A stretch of DNA of 64,000 bases. Origin: Gadus chalcogrammus (lineage: Eukaryota; Chordata; Actinopteri; Gadiformes; Gadidae). The notes under the pieces were generated by a model. That model did no database searches. It worked only from the letters and a program-made list of their open reading frames with translations, and was not told the DNA's origin. This document shows, piece after piece, positions 7,639 through 20,003 of the stretch. The stretch spans positions 24,900,111 through 24,964,110 of the forward strand of contig NC_079419.1 of assembly GCF_026213295.1 (NCBI RefSeq). The letters run 5' to 3'. Numbering within the stretch: the stretch's first letter is position 1; every line of letters starts with the position of its first letter. The position numbers were made by a program, and so were the translations under genes.

Positions 7639-9181
7639 TATAAACGACGCTTGACACCAGTCCTTGTATTACCGAATGACAATGTATCACGCCACATTCG
7701 TGTGGCTTCATATATCAAATACAGATGTGCATCGGACACACCTTCGCTGGTTATTTCGTCCAGTTTTTCGGTATCATAGGTGGTGCCCAATAAATCACAT
7801 AGAAAACAATCGACCACACCATTGATTTTTCCTGGGGACACAGTCAACCCTATAGTCTTCTTTAAAACAGTTTCTAAAAGTAACAGGAATGGGGGTCTCT
7901 CCAATATATCACGTATGGTATCGTAATGGATTGGATCCTGTTTGTGATATACATGGACAGGATATCGAGGCGTAGTCGTGGTGGGGAGGGGTTGCAGTTC
8001 GGTGGTCTGAGGATCTCGTCACTGCTTTTTGCAGATGATGTGGTCCTCATTGGATCATCGGCCTGTGACCTTCAGCACTCACTGGATCGGCTGGCGGCCG
8101 AGTGTGAAGCGGCTGGGATGAGGATCAGCACCGCTAAATCTGAGGCCATGACTTTTAGCAGGAAACCGGTGGATTGCTTACTCCGGGTAGGAAATGAGTC
8201 CTTAGCCCAAGTGAAGGAGTTCAAGTACCTCGGGGTCTTGTTCGCGAGTGAGGGTACTATGGAGCGTGAGATTGGCCGGAGAATCGGAGCAGCGGGGGCG
8301 GTATTGCGTTCGCTTTACCGCACCGTTGTAACGAAAAGAGAGCTGAGCCGCAAGGCAAAGCTCTCGATCTACCGGTCGATCTTCGTTCCTATCCTCACCT
8401 ATGGTCATGAGGGCTGGGTGATGACCGAAAGGACGAGATCGCGGGTACAAGCGGCCGAGATGAGTTTTCTCAGAAGGGTGGCTGGCGTCTCCCTTAGGGA
8501 TAGGGTGAGAAGCTCAGCCATCCGTGAGGAACTCGGATTAGAGCCGCTGCTCCTTTACTTAGAAAGGAGTCAGCTGAGGTGGTTCGGGCATCTGGTAAGG
8601 ATGCCCACTGGGCGCCTTCCTTGGGAGGTGTTTCAGGCACGTCCAGTGGGGAGGAGACCTCGGGGAAGACCCAGGACTAGGTGGAGAGATTATATCTCAA
8701 CACTGGCCTGGGAACGCCTCGGGATCCCCCCGTCAGAGCTGGTCAATGTGGCCCGGGAAAGGGAAGTCTGGGGCCCCCTGCTTGAGCTGCTCCCCCCGCG
8801 ACCCGACCCCGGATAAGCGGATGACGATGATGAGGTATCGTAATGGGATTCGTAGTGATGATGTGTCGATCCATGCATGCAGTAATGGCGTCGTTGACTT
8901 GGGCAATCACTTTGGCACCCCCAGCAGTCCGCTTGCTTCTGATGTTTGATGATGGCTACCACGCAGATACCAGTGGTAAATCGCAGAACACCCAGCACCG
9001 CAGGGTTTAAACGGATCTGTGTTGATACAGGCCATCCGTCAGCTCTCATAGCAGTGTCCACCTCCAGCTCACTGTCCTCTCCGAGGTGTAGGAAGGACAG
9101 ATTCAATCCGGCCAGATAGACAGCATACTCCTGAAGCCAGTGTTGTACGGGTTGTACGGCCTTTAAATCACCAGCCTCCAT
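7638..9181 (-). pseudogene. Accessory gene split by a LINE insertion
   Basis: Two reading frames lie either side of the LINE at 7930-8833: 9181-8834 upstream and 7916-7638 downstream. With the LINE and one duplicate of its target site discounted, the frame is continuous, so this was one gene of about 208 codons before insertion. The upstream part has a hydrophobic stretch (about residues 64-79) and a Cys/His-rich segment (about 85-110) that might bind metal. The downstream part is helical and ends in KRRL. The ATG at 9179-9181 is preferred to a GTG six bases earlier. I do not recognise the product. In the present genome only a truncated product, read into LINE sequence, is possible. Confidence 0.7.
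7930..8833 (+). mobile_element. 5'-truncated Rex3/RTE-like LINE with 13-bp target duplication
   Basis: An exact 13-bp direct repeat (GGTATCGTAATGG) occurs at 7917-7929 and 8834-8846 and marks the target-site duplication. Between them is the C-terminal half of a non-LTR reverse transcriptase, open to 8816. It has LLFADDVVLIG (motif C), CEAAGMRIST, EFKYLGVLF, LRWFGHLVRM and GRRPRGRPRTRWRDY. The 3' tail GGATAAGCGGATGACGATGATGA fits the short GATG-like tail reported for Rex3 (RTE clade) elements. Clade naming is from memory; the LINE identity and truncation are clear. It inserted into a viral gene in the opposite orientation. Confidence 0.93.
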
Positions 9182-9362
9182 AGCCACGCCCCCACTTTGT
9201 ACATGTTCATCATTGTCCTGTGCTGCATAGCGTATCAGAATATACCATTAGAATATGAACAAAAACAAAAACACACAACGCATATATTATACACACTTAA
9301 TACTACTAACATGTAGCCCACTTTCTTATACCTCTAAGACATTTTCTAATGATAACATAGCC

Positions 9363-9911
9363 CTAAACATACTCAAACACACCATATACCCCCTCATCAG
9401 TACCAGTCGGCTCAAACAGGCGCATTCTGTATTCATCAGATGTGCACCCTGGCTCTTCATTCGTCTTAACCAATGAATCAATCTCTGCAAAAATTGCACG
9501 TAGTGTTGACAAATCAGCCCACTGTATGAAAAAGACATTATCAAAATAATCAGCAACTTTTAAAACACTGTTGCGTAGAGGAGAGCTACCGATACAATGC
9601 ATATCATAGCACTGTGGTAGCTCGTCTGTATCAACACCGCGACTGAAAAAAATGAACTCCTGCGGTCTCTTCGTATGATGGTTTGCATCCATGCGATGAA
9701 TCCTCGATTCATGCTGAAAAATCCATTTGATTACATGGGTTCCTGCATGCCAAGTGCCCCTGACACCGTCTAGCATGGGGCATAAAATCTCAAAGAAAAA
9801 ATTCCACTCATGAACGTTCAACCGCCACTCTGTAGCACAATCTTTAACTCTCAAAATTATCCATCCATCGACCCTTGATATTACGTACTCCAAACACACA
9901 CACCCTTTCAC
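9363..9911 (-). CDS. Accessory protein, possibly PC4-like; 5' end uncertain
   Basis: A 182-codon open frame whose first codon is GTG directly after an in-frame stop; the first ATG comes only after about 45 codons. The N-terminal part (EYVISRVDGWIILRV, then EWRLNVHEWNFFFEIL) has the strand-then-helix pattern of PC4/p15-type single-strand-DNA-binding coactivators. The resemblance is weak and I give it as a guess only. The rest has several Cys/His and an acidic C-terminus. The codons at its 5' end are shared with the start of repeat unit A1 and a short CA run, so the true start may have been lost or altered there. It is the outermost minus-strand gene of the viral block. Confidence 0.5.
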   Translation of the reverse strand: MKGCVCLEYVISRVDGWIILRVKDCATEWRLNVHEWNFFFEILCPMLDGVRGTWHAGTHVIKWIFQHESRIHRMDANHHTKRPQEFIFFSRGVDTDELPQCYDMHCIGSSPLRNSVLKVADYFDNVFFIQWADLSTLRAIFAEIDSLVKTNEEPGCTSDEYRMRLFEPTGTDEGVYGVFEYV

Positions 9912-10467
9912 CTAGGCTGGCTTATGGAGGATGTGGTTGTCTACCCGATGGTAAACATGTAACCCTCCGGCTATTGGCGACGTTAACCAGAGGGGGCATA
10001 GAACAACACCAAACACCATAGCATTGCTTGAAAGCTGTGCCTTAAGTGCCTTAAGTGCCTTAAGACAACGCATGCATAGAGAGGAAGAGGCATCCCATTA
10101 AAACGCGTCACACGACCCTAGCAGGCTCGCACTCTAGTTGACTCCATAAGGGGAGGAGAACGTAGACCCCCCCCCCCCCCCTTATAATAAATGAAATTAT
10201 TAGAACATCAGATAATAGTATCATGATAACTCCTAATATGTTTTCTAAGTGATCCACAATCGGACCCTCCTATGGTGAACACCACTTTTTTAACCCTGAT
10301 ATGCTTTATTTATCTATCTATATAGAATATTACTATACAGGAGATTATGGGCTTGTTTACCGTATTCTCATCCCTATAATACGACACCCACTATATATAT
10401 ATATATATATAAATATATATGTGTATTAAGAGGTTACATATAATAATATTCAGCGCTTTATTATATC

Positions 10468-10596
<129 letters not shown>

Positions 10597-10773
10597 CCTT
10601 TCACTTAGGATGGCTTATGGAGGAGATGTTTGTTTACCATTTGGTAAACATGTAGTCCTCTGGCTATTGGCGACGTTAACCAGAGGGACGAGGAACAACA
10701 CCATACCCCATTAGGAGTCGTAACTCCTAATATGTTGTCTAAGTGATTCACAAACGGACCCTCTTATGGTGAA

Positions 10774-10912
<139 letters not shown>

Positions 10913-11332
10913 TATACTTAGGATGGCTTATGGTGGATGTGGATGTCTACCCGATGGTAAACATGTAACTCTCTGGCTATTGGAGACGTTAACCAGAGGG
11001 ACGAGGAACAACACCAAACACCAAAACAATGCATTGAAAGCTGTGCCTTAAGGGCCTTAAGACAACACACGCAAAGAGAGGAAGAGACATGGCCATAAAA
11101 CGCATCACACGACACCTAGCAGGCGTCTCACCCCTTTTTAAACTATTTGAGGTACACACCCACAACACCAGCCGGAAGTGCCGTCATTAGAAACACCCCG
11201 CCCCCCCTCCCCCAACCGGATGTTGATGTTTTAAAAAACCTACCCAAGTGGTGGTAAGTATTAACTACTGTGGCCTTTAGGAGGAGCGGCGATCCAGCAC
11301 ATAGCATCGCTTCTTCTGCTGCCAGGGTGGCT

Positions 11333-11531
11333 CGTTTCGCCTCGTCCCTCTCGGCCTTGTCCCTCTCGGCCTTGTCCTTCTCGGCCTCGTCTCCCGGGGC
11401 CTCGTCTCCCGCTGCCTCGTGTCTCGCGGCCTCGTCTCCCGCGGCCTCGTCTCGGCCTGCGTCGTCTCTGGCGGTTTCGTCTCTGGCTGCGTCATCTCTG
11501 GCTGCATCGTCTCTGGCTGCATCGTCTCGGC
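11333..11531. repeat. GC-rich 15-bp minisatellite
   Basis: Imperfect 15-bp units of the type CTCCCGCGGCCTCGT, grading into CTGGCTGCATCGTCT. The period is a multiple of three, so both strands stay open with five-residue peptide periods (SLAAS-like on plus, ETRPR-like on minus). No start context, conserved domain or neighbour supports a real protein. Confidence 0.85.
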
Positions 11532-12419
11532 AGGAGGGGGGCGAGGGGGCGGAGAAGGACGAAGCCGAGTGTTGACAGAGAATGCTGAAAGCGCCCAGAT
11601 GAGAGGAAGAGTTTCCCTAAAATCTACATCGTTTTTTGTGCTGTGATTCGTGTCAGGTTGCTCTATAGGAGTCATTAATAAGAAATGAAGACCAGAAAAG
11701 TAGTATAATTGGAGATCTTTAAGTGTTTGCCCAGCAACCTGGCTGACCATGACAAGGAGAAATACCAGGCAATAGAACAGAAAAGTAAAATGCTCTCAAC
11801 AAAGGAGTGATATCATATCATATCTCATATTTAAAAGTAACATCATATCTCTATCCACTCTAAATTGTCTTAACTTGCGCATAAAATACAGCCTCTGCAG
11901 CCCTTTTTTATTAATGGTGTCTGTAGGAGACCACTAGCGATGTTTCTTCTTTAACACAATGTTTACTTACAAATTTCCTGTAGCTCACAAAATTATTATT
12001 CCTTGTCTTGTCCTTTCTATAAAAGCAGTCTTGAACCGGGGTCCCTGGATTGTTTGGGGGGGTCCAACTCATTTGTGTAGACTATATATAGAGGCCTATC
12101 TATTTTTGGTATTATATTTTGAAATAATATTTTCTGGTTGCAATTTCGGCCCAATCCCAATCACCCCTTTGCCCTACCCTTTGCTTTTGAGTAGCCCTCG
12201 CCTTTGAGGTTCCTTCAAAGCAGAGGGCCAAGGGAAATTCTTCCCCTACAAAATTGGCCAACCTTTCGAGACTAAGTTACGTCATTAATAGTCGTTTACG
12301 GAAATAGATTGCAACGAGTTTGTTACCGGCCTCAGCTGTTGGGATTTTTCTTGCGTGGGTTTTAAAAACCTTTTTGCGGTTGTCAGTGAATCTGAGATAT
12401 AGAATATAGAATATACTTT
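11532..12419. other. No gene seen
   Basis: No credible coding sequence. A CCCAATCCCAATCACCCCTTTGCCCTA-like motif at about 12150-12176 resembles the end of a fish DNA transposon and is matched in inverted form near 15961-15990, but the pairing is too weak to call an element. Confidence 0.5.
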
Positions 12420-12935
12420 AATTTTCATTATGCAGTAGAACCGTACAATGACATTTGCTTATGCAGCCTCTTTTTTTGTCTCTCATTTGAGGTGCTCTGT
12501 AATAAAGACCCCAAGGAACTTAAAGCAGGAGACCTTCTTGAATTCCTCACCATTGATGATGTGGGCTTATGCCTTCTGAAGTCCACTGTGATTTCGTTTG
12601 TTTTCCTAACATTCAGGGTCAAGTTGTTGCTGCTGACTTCATCTCTGTAGGCACTGTAGTAGTTGTTGTCTAGATTTGCCCCATCACAGTTGTGTCATCT
12701 GCTAATTTTATCACTGTGTTTGTGAGGTGAGAGGAGATGCAGTCGTACGTGTGGATGGAATAGAGCAGGGGGCTCAACACGCATCCTTGCAGTGCTCCAG
12801 TGCTGAGCGACAGGCTCGAGGATTGATGTGGGCCCAGTCTCACCGTCTGTGGGCGGTCTGTGAGGAAGTTTGTAATCCATTTCCCCAGGTTGTTATTGAC
12901 GCCCAGATCAAGGAGTTTGGTGACCAGCTGGTCAG
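12420..12935 (-). mobile_element. Rex1-like LINE reverse-transcriptase fragment
   Basis: Read on the minus strand from about 12930 down, the sequence gives PDQLVTKLLDLG, NFLTDRPQTVRLG, GALQGCVLSPLLYSIHTYDC (motif B region), KLADDTTVMG (motif C, Tyr lost) and LTLNVRKTNEITVDFRRHK. This is a non-LTR reverse transcriptase with several stops and frame changes. The upstream edge meets hAT coding sequence at about 12936-12950 on the opposite strand. It is dead; the Rex1 assignment is by resemblance. Confidence 0.8.
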
Positions 12936-12945
12936 GAATGTTTTT

Positions 12946-14210
<1,265 letters not shown>

Positions 14211-14639
14211 AGCTGCTATGCTTATTTGAATTGTGACATTTTTGTCAGCAGTGCTAAAGTTCAAAGCTTCATAAAGATTTGATTCCTATTAACACAAATT
14301 GTTGTTAAATTAACATTAATAGTTCACTCTATTAATGATGAATTCACATTGAGTTCACACCCCGACAGTGGTATTTCAATAAATTATCTTTATACAACTC
14401 CCCATGTTTTATTCATCACATCACAACCAAAGGCAATAGCTCTGAACAAGATTAATATGAAACCGTAATTACACATAAATCTCACAAAAATCAAGGTCAA
14501 GTTATTTGGTAGAAGCCTAGCCTAATTTTGCTTGTAGCCTATTTATTACATATTTTGTACTGTAATATTCTGCAGACATAATTTGTAAAAAAAAAAAAAA
14601 AAAAAAAAAGCACAATAAAACAAAGACATCATGGTTTTA
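14211..14639. other. Non-coding AT-rich stretch with poly-A run
   Basis: This follows the hAT pseudogene; no ORF is supported. AATAAA-like sequence lies near 14380 and a run of about 22 A at 14588-14609, which may be a retroposed tail or slippage. Confidence 0.5.
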
Positions 14640-15010
14640 TCTATGTTAAAAGAGGAAAAGCTTCCTCAAACAGTACAGGCGCTGGTGACCCTTCTTGCAC
14701 ACAGCTTCACATATTAAATCAAATTTCAGGGTGAAATCGATTAATGTCCCAAGATAGTTACATGAGGTTACCTGTTAAATGGTCTGACCTTTTATTGTGA
14801 AGGCCTCCTGACTGTGAGCCTGCCTTCTAAAATCAATGAACATATCCTTTGTTTTGGACACATTTATCTGAAGATAAGAGTCATCACACCATCTAAGAAA
14901 GTCATCTATAACCGGTCTATGGCTGCTCTCCCCACACCTAAGCAGGCTGACTACTACCGAGTCATCTGCGTACTTTAAAATCAATCTATTTTCGTATGGT
15001 ACTGTCATGA
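14640..15010 (-). mobile_element. LINE reverse-transcriptase fragment
   Basis: On the minus strand the sequence gives KYADDSVVVSLL (motif C), FLRWCDDSYLQINVSKTKDMFIDFRR and, after a gap, CKKGHQRLYCLRKLF. These are typical of fish non-LTR retrotransposons. Both ends are missing and the frame is interrupted near 14775. Different coding sequence from the fragment at 12420-12935. Confidence 0.8.
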
Positions 15011-16522
15011 ACTATCATCAAGTTTTAAAGTTTGCTAGCCAGCAAGTTCACCAGCTAGAGCCAAGCATACTAGTGATTTTGTGGATATGCTTGTTGTAAA
15101 GAAAATGTCTAAACTACTGTAGTAAAACATACTATGATGGGGTTGAGCGTGCAGGGAACATAATGCACACACACACAAAGGGCTCCAGTTTACATGAATC
15201 ATGTTTATTAGATAAGATAATAAAACCCCACTGCTATGATCCGCCTACGTTAGTCTTATCTTTAGTTACAAATAGTTCCTACAAATATCAACAACAACTT
15301 TTTGTTCCAATCAGCCACTATTTAAAACTGTTCCACTGGGCGGACAAGAGTCTGTTAAAACAGAAGTTCACTTCACCGGGAGTGTCGATCAAGTAGGGAG
15401 GCGCCGTGAGTGTACCGACCCGGACACGTCCACTCACACCGCTCCCGTCAATGTTCATTCACAAAGTCTGGGGCCTTCTTCTCCATCAGCCTCCGCGTTC
15501 CATCCAGCTCTCGCTCCACACGGAATGTCGTCCTTGTTCAAGCTTTCTCCCCCGGCTGTCTCTCCACCCTCATTTATCAATCTCCCTCTCGCCGTTGAAC
15601 CAGGTGTGTCGCATTACTAATAATAGCTTTCTCCAAACCCATAGTAGACTCCGTTTATCACAATACATTGAAACAACATAATGACAATACGATGGTTATC
15701 ATCATTTTTTATGTTTATTAACGAAGAAGACACTTACATTTGTGGTTTTTGATCCAGTCACATTTTTCACCGCCATCTTGCCTAGGATTTTTCTTGATTT
15801 TCTATTTCCTCTCAAGGTATTATGGAAGATTTCTCACAACCCTTGTTGTTGATTGTGCCTCTTGAAAATCGTACTTTCAAAGGCTAGTTAGCTCTCCCCT
15901 TAGCCCTACCCCTCAATGAAACTACTATTGGGAAAGCCCTACCCTACACGTGAACGGGTACGGGCTAGGGCCAAGGGGTGAATTGCAGAAACCTAACCTA
16001 CTCCGAAAAAGCTATGTGCTTTTCACTAGGGTCAGTCATCCAACTGAGATATGCTGCTGAAACCAACATTTTATAACAAAGTAATAGTCTCACATAACAT
16101 GCATTGAATGTATTGTTCAATATAAATAAATAAAATGTCAATGTAAAAGTATGAGCCTGATAAATTGATTTTAATGATGTCCACAATACTTACAACCAAT
16201 CAAAGCTGGATATATTCATAGGGGAATACAACAGTTAATATATATGAATAGGCCTCTTGGCCTGGGAAAACATGCATGCAACCAAATGTTATCATAAAAT
16301 ATACAAATAAAACAATAAATATATGAAGGCATTCCCTGCTTTGTTTCCATGAAGGTGTTACAGTAGCAAAACAACCCAGCACTTTGTTAACAAATCCTTT
16401 TCTACGTATCCCAATATCTGCACGCTCTCACTCTAACATCACATATCTCAGTGAAATGTGGAGCCAAAGTGACTAGTGCCCCTGTAGAACCAAGGGCGGT
16501 ACTGTTCAGAGATCGTCAACCC
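15011..16522. other. No gene seen
   Basis: Mostly unique sequence with short ORFs that lack any recognisable motif. CCCTTAGCCCTACCCCT-like pieces at 15897-15990 resemble DNA-transposon ends. Confidence 0.5.
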
Positions 16523-16696
16523 AAGGTACGTTTTTCTGATATCACCCGCCATTAGCCTTTCTTATTGTACAAATATGTGCGCTTGCTACAATACTAATCA
16601 GCATTACTGACCTAAGATAAGTTGATTAGTAACGTAGCTGACAAGCGTGCATTAAACAATAAACATTAAAGTGGGTGATATCAGAAAACATACCTT
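16523..16696. mobile_element. MITE with about 25-bp terminal inverted repeats
   Basis: The left end AAGGTACGTTTTTCTGATAT continues as CACCCGCC. The right end, 16671-16696, is its near-perfect inverse (GTGGGTGATATCAGAAAACA then TACCTT). The interior is AT-rich and non-coding. No clear target duplication. Confidence 0.7.
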
Positions 16697-16956
16697 AAAA
16701 ATCAGTTGCCGGCTGACAATGTTTTTTTGGGGGTTGGGTCACAACAATTCAAGTGGCAGATTTCCGAAATACGGTATTCAAACACAGTCTCGAAACCAAT
16801 TGTAGGATAACTATGTTGGTTCAGAGCCATAAAGGTTCCTGTAATGAGGTACATGTATACATTGTTAGCACTGTTCACTAGGGTTGGGTATTGTTTGGGT
16901 TTTATCCGATACCGGGGCCTACTCTGTACTTTTCAAATGGTTCCGAGCCATATGGC

Positions 16957-17395
16957 GTGTTTCCACCGGCGGTGCAGTTAGGCCATGTACGATTAGGTCC
17001 GGTAGTGGTGCGGTTAGGGGCAGCTCCGTTACGGCTCTTGTTACCACCGCCGACATAGTTAGGCCGGAGGGCGAAAGCCGCGGCAGCTACGTAAGCATCG
17101 TGACCTCATAGAAGCCCGACACAGTGTAGCCTTCTAATAAATCCAATGAAAAAGAAGAACACGACACATTAAACAAAGAGCAACCGTATGTAGGACGTAC
17201 AAGAAGCACGGCAAAGTTTTGTGCGACATTTCTTCAATAAATTAAGCTTTTGCCGTTGTCCAGAAATACCTTGTTTGCTATTTTACCCCTGTCGCACAGA
17301 AGTGACGATTCTGTCGACCAATCTGAGAGATAGTTACGGCTAATCGCGGTTTAGTCTGGACACCGCCCGCTTTTGGCAGTGGAAACGTGAACCGT
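16957..17395. mobile_element. Possible MITE
   Basis: GTGTTTCCACCG at about 16958 is answered by GGCAGTGGAAACG at about 17375-17388 in inverse orientation. The interior is GC-richer than its surroundings. Support is limited to these short ends. Confidence 0.35.
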
Positions 17396-18130
17396 TCCGC
17401 AACTATTCATACCTAACCGAACCACACCCCAATTTGTCATCCTCATATCTGTATCATGCCACTGTGTGCAATACTGTCGATTTTGAAGTTGTGGACATTG
17501 AAAAATATATGATAATTAAAATAATGGTGACAAACAATTGTTCAGTGGCAAACAATTCAGATACGATATTTCAATAAATAATTATTCAGTGATTAAAAAT
17601 CAATGGCTTTTATTCTCAAAATCCAATGAGACAGATTTACTTCCATACGTAAGCCTGTACAGTTCCAAAACACGCCCACCTGTCATGTTTTTCTATGGGA
17701 CTGACCGCAGCGATTGCGATATTGAATGGTAAATATAAATTAAAACACATAGCCTACCCATCTACTTGAATTGCATATTTGTAAATCTCAGTTTCACATT
17801 TGGAGTGGTAGGGTGCCAATTGAAAGTATTAATTAGATAAGTTTTTAAGTTTTTGAGGGCTTCGCATTTGTGTTAGCATTGGTAACACTAGGCTACTGGC
17901 TTAACCTAAACTTTGACCTTACTGCATCTCTGTTTTTATATCAAATATGATTCAAGATGTTGTTTCTTGCACAACTGGACTATCGGATTTCCTGGATTTT
18001 GCTTGTAATTCCGATTTTCTCTGGGTTCAAAGAGTGAGAAAGCAGTGTAGCAACAGTGCATTCAACATTAGTGTCCAGTCCACTTCTTCTGATGAAAGAG
18101 AAACTATTTAGTTACCCAGACGTTCACACA
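17396..18130. other. No gene seen
   Basis: AT-rich unique sequence; short ORFs without motifs. Confidence 0.5.
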
Positions 18131-18430
18131 AATGGTTAACAGAGAACAAATTAGAGCCCTCAAACACGAAAAGAAGAGAGGAATATGGTGGGGAAAGGAG
18201 ACAATTAAAGAAGCAATTCAATACATTTTACCACTGAGACTAATGGTTATAAATCCCTCCAACAAATACAGATTCCACTGCCTAACATCCACATGTTGCA
18301 ATGGAGGATGTAAAGCTGGAGCCAGGAGATTTGGGGGAAGTGTTTAAGAGTGTTTGGAAAAAGAATCCTCTCCACATATATCAGGCTTGTGACCCTGAAG
18401 AGGTTTGTGAAACAGAAAACAAGTGGGAAC
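18131..18430 (+). pseudogene. P-element/THAP9-like transposase fragment
   Basis: QIRALKHEKKRGIWWGKETIKEAIQ (from 18132) is followed in a second frame by TNGYKSLQQIQIPLPNIHMLQW and in a third by KLEPGDLGEVFKSVWKKNP. This order recalls the region of THAP9/P-element transposases just after the coiled-coil. At least two frame changes and a stop break it. A weak but ordered match; it could belong to a related THAP-type element. Confidence 0.45.
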
Positions 18431-18859
18431 AAGTATGATTAAGAACCACAAAGCAAACCTACTGCAAGTATGAACAAGAACAACAAGTATAGCCAGGGAG
18501 TATCAATGAATAAAACCAAGTCAGTAATGTGTGTAAGAAGAACAACAAATGTGTGAACAGGTGTGCGTGTGTATCTAACTTGAAAAACAAGAACAAAGTG
18601 AAGGAACAGGAAGGAAATTATAAGTGATTAATAAACAAAAAAAATCCTGCACATAAATCAGGCTGAGGTTAAGGATTCAATCAAAGTGCTGAGAGGAAGG
18701 TAAACAACCGTAATAAGGGGTACCTGGGCAGCAAGAGCACAATTTAAGCAATTTCAACACAGCAGACTTCCTCACCTAAGGTCATAACATCTAGGCCACT
18801 GCCAAACACCTAACTTGTGCCATGGATGTATTTGGCCTCTCCCAGGACATCGTCTACAG

Positions 18860-19175
18860 CCTCCAGTCTCCTCTTATTTCAGAAGCCGCAGCCAGCAACA
18901 GCCACTGTCAGCAGCCACCACCAACAGCCATCGCCAGCACCAGTCCCCAACATCACCTGCAGCCACCATCATCAGCAGCACCACCAGCAGTTGCCACCAC
19001 CATCCTTCGCCAGCACCAGCCAGCTCAAGCAAGCATCAACGACAGCACCAGTGTTTGCCAGCACCAGCTAGGTCAAGCCACCAGCAACAGCAACCGCCAG
19101 CAGCAGCTACCGCCATCAGCAGCTACCGCCATCAGCAGCTACCGCCATCAGCAGCAGCCACCACCTGCAGCAGAG
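18860..19175. repeat. CAG/CCA-rich low-complexity tract
   Basis: Irregular CAGCA/CCACCA repeats end in a tandem 15-18 bp unit (TACCGCCATCAGCAGC, about 19107-19160). Long Gln/Ser/Pro-rich ORFs appear in all three plus frames, which marks them as composition artefacts. Confidence 0.75.
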
Positions 19176-19487
19176 TGAAAATAGGCTGACAAATTATACA
19201 TACTGTCTGTGTAATAAACATTTTAAAGCTCATTATGGCTTTTATTTTTTGTGTGGAATAATTCATATTCATAGATGTAATCCAGCAGCCCTTTCAAGGA
19301 TATAAAAAACAAACACAATTTATAACCCTATTTATATTAGCTATAGCATCAGACACACAGTACTAACACGTCAGGTTCAGCAGATAAAACCTAAATAAAT
19401 CCTGTCCTTAATCAACCTTAATAATCTTAGTCATACAACATCAATAACTATTAAAATAAAAGTTTTTACTTCGTAATTGTTGGTGTA

Positions 19488-19756
19488 GCGATAACTTCAC
19501 AGCTGGCAAAATCAAACTGACTAGCAGGCAATGACTGAAAATCGGTCGTCTACCAAGATAATATATAAATAATTACGCTGTGCACGTATAAATAAAGATA
19601 AGTATATGCATCATAAAGGACCTCTGATATAATATAGAGAGTTGACAATTCAAAAGAGGTAGCTATTTAATAAATTGACCCATGGAGAAACCTTCACAAC
19701 TGGCGAAGTCGAGCTAACAACCTAGCAGGCCATCGGTCGTCTACCAAGATAAAAAA
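19488..19756. repeat. Diverged tandem duplication, about 195 bp apart
   Basis: CTTCACAGCTGGCAAA...ATCGGTCGTCTACCAAGATA at 19494-19560 recurs as CTTCACAACTGGCGAA...ATCGGTCGTCTACCAAGATA at 19692-19752. The intervening 19565-19656 is itself an interspersed repeat (see 22273-22368). Confidence 0.6.
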
Positions 19757-20003
19757 TCGTACTACTATAATAGCAGGCCTGTCGCACCAGTTACTGAAGT
19801 TACTCATGTGCACATGTGGCAAGCAGCCTGAAGCTCACCCACACACACAACACTCGCGTACCCATACATACACCGCAAGCGCGCACATACACACCGCAAA
19901 CACACGCAAATGCGCACAAACATGCATGGAAACAGACACACACCCACACACACGCACGAGCACACACCACACGTCAAGACAAAGGCAGCGACGCACTCGT
20001 CGA

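Larger units (their letters stand above)
1..9911. mobile_element. Endogenous adintovirus (Maverick/Polinton lineage), left end outside window
   Basis: The block combines DNA polymerase B, A32-like packaging ATPase, adenain-like protease, double-jelly-roll-type major capsid protein, penton-like minor capsid protein and a retrovirus-like integrase, the gene set that defines adintoviruses/Polintons. Genes are tightly packed on two converging blocks: plus 3-3148, minus 3269-9911. The left part, with the polymerase N-terminus and left terminal repeat, is outside the window. The right limit is uncertain: coding sequence ends near 9900, where a compound repeat with (CA)n begins. Most frames are open. 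Two genes are broken: the penton gene by an internal deletion, one accessory gene by a LINE. It is flanked by ordinary fish DNA, so it is inferred to be integrated rather than episomal. Confidence 0.93.

Noticed and set aside
9363..9556. Short ORFs on both strands inside the outer viral gene
   Set aside because: They are out-of-frame shadows of the 182-codon frame.
11270..11750. Ser/Ala-rich plus ORF and Thr/Arg/Pro-rich minus ORF
   Set aside because: They follow a 15-bp minisatellite; no domain, no start context and no homologue recognised.
18815..19189. Overlapping Gln/Ser/Pro-rich ORFs in three frames
   Set aside because: All three frames are open over the same CAG/CCA-rich DNA, which indicates low complexity rather than coding.
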